A stretch of 33,093 nucleotides of DNA from Avoscillospira sp045530865 (GTDB lineage: Bacteria; Bacillota; Clostridia; Oscillospirales; Oscillospiraceae). The notes beneath the pieces are model-generated. The model had not been told where the DNA came from, did no database searches, and saw only the letters and a list, made by a program, of their open reading frames with translations. The position numbers and the translations under genes were made by a program. The stretch's first letter is position 1, and every line of letters begins with the position of its first letter. Location of the stretch: NCBI GenBank assembly GCA_045530865.1, contig JAZSCX010000090.1, positions 1-33,093 on the forward strand. The letters run 5' to 3'. Below, one piece after another: positions 29,667 through 33,093 of this stretch.

Positions 29667-29716
29667 TTGACAAATACCCTGTAGGGGTATATAATTAAAA
29701 TACCGACAGGGGGTAT
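29667..29716 (+). promoter_or_regulatory. csoR promoter with two copper-type operators
   Basis: TTGACA (29667-29672), 17 nt, TATAAT (29690-29695) is an exact consensus promoter. The spacer holds the palindrome ATACCCTGTAGGGGTAT (29674-29690), and a second site ATACCGACAGGGGGTAT lies at 29700-29716, between the -10 box and the start codon. Both match the TACCC-N-GGGTA layout of CsoR operators. Bound CsoR would block polymerase; copper would release it. Confidence 0.85.
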
Positions 29717-29720
29717 TGGA

Positions 29721-30014
29721 ATGGAAAACTGCTGCTGTAAAAAAACAGAACGTTCCGCGGAGGAAATCAAAAGGCTGAGCAACCGCCTCAGCCGTATTGA
29801 GGGCCAGATCCGAGGGATCAAGTCCATGCTGGAAAGCGATGCCTACTGTAATGATATTCTGATCCAGTCTGCGGCAGTTACGGCTGCCATGAACGCGTTC
29901 AACCGGGAGCTGATTTCCAACCATATGCGAACCTGCGTGACCCGGGATCTGCAGGAAGGCAGAGAGGAAGTCATCGATGAACTGGTGGCAACCCTGCAGA
30001 AACTGATGAAATAA
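29721..30014 (+). CDS. csoR: Copper-sensing repressor CsoR
   Basis: This 97-aa all-helical repressor of the CsoR/RcnR family (DUF156) has the copper ligands in place: C43 (DAYCNDIL), H68 (SNHMR) and C72 (TCVT), the Cys-His-Cys pattern of copper sensors rather than nickel or formaldehyde types. An extra CCC cluster stands near the N-terminus (residues 4-6). It should bind the two sites at 29674 and 29700 and repress itself and, by read-through, the copper ATPase. The gene is preceded by a tight leader in which GGGGG of the second operator may double as the ribosome site. Confidence 0.93.
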   Translation: MENCCCKKTERSAEEIKRLSNRLSRIEGQIRGIKSMLESDAYCNDILIQSAAVTAAMNAFNRELISNHMRTCVTRDLQEGREEVIDELVATLQKLMK

Positions 30015-30056
30015 AACAGACTGCCCTTGCGTAATTGCTGATTAAATCAGAAGCCC

Positions 30057-30281
30057 AAGCCTCCCTCTGATGAGGGAGGTGGCACGGCGTAGACTAGCCG
30101 TGCCGGAGGGAGAGAAAAAGTTCTGAATAACATCGGTTTTGAGATCAAACTGAACCTTTCTCTTCCCCAGTCAGCTTCGCTGACAGCCCCCTCGTCAGAG
30201 GGGGCCTGGGCGCTCCCGCGCCAGTGCAATTTATTCAGTGTTTACTTGAGGGGAGCTGTCACCGAAGGTGACTGAGAGGTG
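30057..30281. repeat. Cluster of three family-1 repeat units between csoR and copA
   Basis: Three units occupy most of the 291-nt gap. Unit 1 (30057-30112) has AAGCCTCCCTC/GAGGGAGG, variable hairpin GCACGGC/GCCGTGC (30082-30103) and tail CGGAGGGAG. Unit 2 (about 30158-30210) is reversed, with hairpin GTCAGC-TTC-GCTGAC (30170-30184). Unit 3 (30246-30281) is a forward unit lacking its left arm, with hairpin GTCACC-GAA-GGTGAC (30258-30272). There is no CsoR-type site and no clear promoter in the gap. copA is thus probably read from the csoR promoter, through the repeats. Confidence 0.8.
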
Positions 30282-30305
30282 AAAAACCGATAAAGGAGGT
30301 ATTTT

Positions 30306-32786
30306 GTGCAGCAATTTAATGTTACCGGCATGAGCTGTGCCGCCTGCTCTGCCAGAGTGGAAAAGGCGGTGTCAGGCGTGGAGGGCGTCACAGCCTGTTC
30401 CGTGAACCTGCTGACCAATTCCATGGGCGTGGAAGGCGGCTCTGCAGAAGCGATCATTCAGGCCGTTCAGGAGGCCGGCTACGGCGCATCGGTCAAGGGC
30501 GCGGAAAAAAAGGCAGTTTCTGCCGAAGAGGAGCTTTTGGTTGACCGGGAAACGCCGGTGATGAAGCGCCGGCTGCTCTGGTCGGTCGGTTTTTTGGTTG
30601 TACACATGTATCTGTCCATGGGACATACCATGTGGGGCTGGCCGGTACCGGCATTTCTGGAAAATCCCATGGCAAACGGCATTGCCCAGCTGCTGTTGAC
30701 CGTCATTGTCATGGTCATCAATCAGAAGTTCTTCATCAGTGGTGTCCGTGGACTGTTGCATAGGGCGCCCAACATGGATACACTGGTGGCCATGGGCTCT
30801 GCGGCAGCGTTTGGCTACAGCACCTATGCGCTGTTTGCCATGACATTGGATGCAGCCCATGCCCATCACTGGCTCCATGAATTCTATTTTGAGTCGGCAT
30901 CCATGATTCTGACCCTCATCACCGTGGGTAAAATGCTGGAGGCCAGATCCAAGGGCAAGACCACCGATGCCCTGAAGAGCCTGATGAAGCTGGCGCCTAA
31001 AACCGCCACCGTTTTCCGCAACGGGACGGAGGTGGAAGTGGCTGTGGAGCAGGTGAAAAAAGGCGATGTGTTTGTGGTTCGTCCCGGCTCTAATATTCCT
31101 GTGGACGGTGTGGTGCTGGAAGGTCACAGCGCTGTCAACGAGGCGGCCCTCACCGGCGAGAGCATCCCGGTGGATAAAACCGTGGGAGACGGCGTATCCG
31201 CAGCCACCGTCAATCAGGAGGGCTTCCTGAAATGCGAAGCCACTCGCGTGGGAGAAGATACGACCCTGTCCCAGATCATCCGGATGGTCTCCGACGCTGC
31301 TGCAACGAAAGCTCCCATTGCCAAGGTTGCGGACAAGGTCTCCGGTGTGTTTGTTCCCATTGTCATTGCGATTGCGGTGATCACCACGGTCATCTGGCTG
31401 CTGACCGGACAGACCTTCGGTTATGCGCTGGCCAGAGGTATTTCCGTGCTGGTTATCAGCTGTCCCTGCGCATTGGGTCTGGCGACGCCGGTTGCCATTA
31501 TGGTGGGCAGCGGCATGGGGGCCAAACACGGTATTTTGTTCAAAACCGCCGTGTCTCTGGAAGAGACCGGCAAAGTGGAAATTGTAGCGCTGGACAAGAC
31601 CGGTACCATCACTGCCGGCGAGCCCAGAGTGACGGATATTCTGCCCATTTCCGGTTCGGAGGAAGATTTGCTGCGGCTGGCAGCGGCACTGGAGGCCAGA
31701 TCGGAGCATCCGCTGGCAAAGGCCATTCTCCTGAGGGCCAAAGAACTGCAGCTGCCCATTGCGGAGGTCACCGATTTTCAGGCCCTGCCGGGCAACGGAC
31801 TGACTGCCATGTTGGATGGTTCGGTTCTGATTGGCGGCAGCATGAAATATATTTCTTCTCAGACAGCGCTCTCTGCAGAGGCAACGGCACAGGCGGAAGC
31901 GCTGGCAGATAACGGAAAAACACCCCTGCTCTTTACAAAGGACGGACAGATTCTGGGCATCATCGCCGTGGCGGATGTCATCAAGGAGGACAGCCCGCGG
32001 GCCATCAGAGAGTTACAGAATATGGGAATTCGAGTTGTTATGTTAACTGGAGACAACGAGAAAACCGCAAAGACCATCGGCAGACAGGCCGGTGTGGACG
32101 AAGTGGTGGCAGGCGTCCTGCCCGGCGGCAAGGAAAGTGTGATCCGCACCCTGCAGCAGAAGGGCAAGGTGGCCATGGTAGGCGACGGCATAAACGATGC
32201 CCCCGCCTTGACCCGGGCGGATATGGGCATTGCCATCGGTGCAGGCGCGGATGTGGCCGTCGATGCTGCCGATGTGGTGCTGATGAAGAGCAGCCTGCTG
32301 GATGTGCCCGCAGCCATCCGTCTCAGTCGGGCAACCCTGCGGAATATTCATCAGAACCTATTTTGGGCGTTTTTCTATAATTCTATCGGAATCCCGCTGG
32401 CAGCCGGCGTGTTTATCGCATGGCTGGGCTGGGAGCTGAATCCCATGTTCGGTGCCGCCGCCATGAGCCTTTCCAGCTTCTGCGTTGTCACCAATGCCCT
32501 GCGGCTGAATTTGTTCCGTATGCACGATGCAAGTCATGATCATAAGATCAAACATAAGAAAAAGGAGAATAAAACCATGACAAAAACCATGAAAATCGAA
32601 GGCATTATGTGCGGTCACTGCGAAGCCCGCGTCAAGAAGACTCTGGAAGCTCTGGACGCCGTGGAGCTGGCTGAGGTCAGCCATACCACTGGCACCGCCA
32701 TTGTGACCCTGAAGGCAGCGGTTGCCGATGACGTTCTGAAAAATGCTGTGGAAGCGCAGGATTATAAGGTCATTTCTGTGGAATAA
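30306..32786 (+). CDS. copA: Copper-exporting P1B-type ATPase fused to a CopZ-like domain
   Basis: This 826-aa protein starts at GTG 30306, 5 nt after AAAGGAGGT. An N-terminal HMA domain has the copper site C11-A-A-C14. About eight membrane helices include the CPC ion channel motif (C386-P-C388). TGES starts at T283; the phosphorylated D430 is in DKTGT; GDGINDAP starts at G626. It pumps Cu(I) out of the cytoplasm. After the last helix (TNALRLNLF) a His/Lys-rich linker leads in frame to a second HMA domain (about 758-826) with CGHC, as in the chaperone CopZ. Such a C-terminal domain is uncommon; see the separate internal-start entry. Confidence 0.95.
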   Translation: MQQFNVTGMSCAACSARVEKAVSGVEGVTACSVNLLTNSMGVEGGSAEAIIQAVQEAGYGASVKGAEKKAVSAEEELLVDRETPVMKRRLLWSVGFLVVHMYLSMGHTMWGWPVPAFLENPMANGIAQLLLTVIVMVINQKFFISGVRGLLHRAPNMDTLVAMGSAAAFGYSTYALFAMTLDAAHAHHWLHEFYFESASMILTLITVGKMLEARSKGKTTDALKSLMKLAPKTATVFRNGTEVEVAVEQVKKGDVFVVRPGSNIPVDGVVLEGHSAVNEAALTGESIPVDKTVGDGVSAATVNQEGFLKCEATRVGEDTTLSQIIRMVSDAAATKAPIAKVADKVSGVFVPIVIAIAVITTVIWLLTGQTFGYALARGISVLVISCPCALGLATPVAIMVGSGMGAKHGILFKTAVSLEETGKVEIVALDKTGTITAGEPRVTDILPISGSEEDLLRLAAALEARSEHPLAKAILLRAKELQLPIAEVTDFQALPGNGLTAMLDGSVLIGGSMKYISSQTALSAEATAQAEALADNGKTPLLFTKDGQILGIIAVADVIKEDSPRAIRELQNMGIRVVMLTGDNEKTAKTIGRQAGVDEVVAGVLPGGKESVIRTLQQKGKVAMVGDGINDAPALTRADMGIAIGAGADVAVDAADVVLMKSSLLDVPAAIRLSRATLRNIHQNLFWAFFYNSIGIPLAAGVFIAWLGWELNPMFGAAAMSLSSFCVVTNALRLNLFRMHDASHDHKIKHKKKENKTMTKTMKIEGIMCGHCEARVKKTLEALDAVELAEVSHTTGTAIVTLKAAVADDVLKNAVEAQDYKVISVE
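32577..32786 (+). CDS. Possible free CopZ-like copper chaperone from an internal start
   Basis: Inside the copA frame, ATG 32577 (codon 758) follows AAAAGGAG with 9 nt spacing, a good ribosome site. Starting there gives a 69-aa protein beginning MTKTMKIEGIMCGHCEARV. That is the length and motif of CopZ, the cytoplasmic Cu(I) chaperone that delivers metal to CopA. The AAA-rich linker before it looks like an old intergenic spacer that lost its stop codon. The cell may make both the fusion and free CopZ. Whether the internal start is used is inference. Confidence 0.55.
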   Translation: MTKTMKIEGIMCGHCEARVKKTLEALDAVELAEVSHTTGTAIVTLKAAVADDVLKNAVEAQDYKVISVE

Positions 32787-32791
32787 TACAC

Positions 32792-32820
32792 AGGATGGCG
32801 GGGCTTGCCCCCGCCATCCT
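32792..32820 (+). terminator. Hairpin after copA, possible terminator
   Basis: A 12-bp perfect stem AGGATGGCGGGG/CCCCGCCATCCT, loop CTTGC, sits 6 nt after the copA stop. The T-run is absent, so it may stabilise the mRNA 3' end rather than terminate. Confidence 0.45.
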
Positions 32821-32822
32821 TG

Positions 32823-32925
32823 CCCTCTCCTCGGGAGAGGGTGGTCGGCTATGCCGACCGGGTGTGGGAAGGACAGCCGCCTTGCCGGGAATGTTTGTAT
32901 TTGCGCGGGCGGTTGATAACCGCCC
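32823..32925 (+). repeat. Family-1 unit and a separate GGGCGG hairpin
   Basis: A family-1-like unit at 32823-32860 has CCTCTCC/GGAGAGG then variable hairpin GGTCGGC-TAT-GCCGACC (32843-32859). A different palindrome, GGGCGGTT-GAT-AACCGCCC, lies at 32907-32925. I see nothing else between copA and the tRNA promoter. Confidence 0.65.
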
Positions 32926-32971
32926 CTACTGTCTTGAATGACGTTTCCAAAAAACTGAATGCAAATTTTTC

Positions 32972-33001
32972 TTGACAAAATCCAGACTGCTGTGTTATGA
33001 T
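32972..33001 (+). promoter_or_regulatory. Predicted promoter of tRNA-Gly
   Basis: TTGACA (32972-32977), 18 nt, TATGAT (32996-33001). The tRNA starts 17 nt after the -10 box. Confidence 0.85.
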
Positions 33002-33018
33002 ATCTCAGCAGCTTGAGT

Positions 33019-33092
33019 GCGGGATTAGTTCATCGGTAGAACGGCAGCTTCCCAAGCTGCATAGGCGGGTTCGACTCCCGTATCCCGCTCCA
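33019..33092 (+). tRNA. tRNA-Gly (anticodon CCC)
   Basis: The full cloverleaf is visible. The acceptor stem is GCGGGAT (33019-33025) with ATCCCGC (33082-33088). The D loop contains TCATCGGTAGA. The anticodon stem GCAGC/GCTGC encloses loop TTCCCAA, so the anticodon is CCC for glycine GGG codons. The T arm is CGGGT-TCGACTC with its partner, though the last pair is imperfect. Discriminator T is followed by genome-encoded CCA. Confidence 0.97.
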
Positions 33093-33093
33093 A

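Noticed and set aside
30057..30281. CRISPR array
   Set aside because: The units are not regularly spaced, are in both orientations, and have no spacer-repeat alternation or cas genes.
32540..32580. Programmed frameshift in copA as in E. coli
   Set aside because: The CopZ-like domain is already in the same frame as CopA, so no shift is needed; the A-rich run here is explained by the internal ribosome site.

Overview
The window looks like chromosomal DNA of a gut-type Clostridia, most likely of the Oscillospirales. I infer this from the moderately GC-rich coding sequence, strong AGGAGG-type ribosome sites, consensus sigma-A promoters, a DUF1836 protein, a VanW-domain protein, a split PurO/AICAR-transformylase pair, and many short palindromic intergenic repeats. 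It is mostly housekeeping DNA. I see no phage, plasmid, transposase or CRISPR array.

Layout. At 1-5.6 kb are degV, a DUF1836 regulator, an orphan OmpR-type response regulator, and a second response regulator separated from its histidine kinase by a 167-bp palindromic repeat. At 5.6-6.2 kb is a divergent pair, a ribbon-helix-helix protein and a 63-aa unknown protein, sharing a 15-bp direct repeat. At 6.2-9.6 kb are repeats, a glycine riboswitch with glyA, and hydA on the other strand. At 9.6-11.1 kb are the exoribonuclease yhaM and a membrane-anchored XRE regulator. At 11.1-13.2 kb a ZTP riboswitch controls purO-purH, two proteins doing the job of bifunctional PurH. At 13.4-15.3 kb are a CPA2 antiporter and a small membrane protein.

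From 21.0 down to 15.3 kb seven minus-strand genes are packed with gaps or overlaps of -4 to +20 nt: pgeF, an ABC solute-binding lipoprotein, a ModE-like wHTH, a YgjP-type metallopeptidase, a YaiI-type protein, a GIY-YIG protein and a serine hydrolase. Then come secA, rsmA, a CarD-family gene, lspA-rluD, a VanW-family gene and trmO. A copper module follows (csoR, then a copA-copZ fusion), and the window ends with tRNA-Gly(CCC).

What stands out: (1) at least eleven copies, full or partial, of a modular repeat with a conserved hairpin flank and a second hairpin whose sequence changes while its pairing is kept; (2) a second repeat family with the same behaviour; (3) the RHH/63-aa pair with direct repeats over both predicted -10 boxes; (4) a CopA-CopZ in-frame fusion that keeps an internal ribosome site and ATG for free CopZ; (5) a VanW gene with an ideal ribosome site but ATC where ATG is expected; (6) two metabolite riboswitches (glycine, ZTP) within 6.5 kb, both on one-carbon/purine genes. 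Everything here was read by eye, with no database search.
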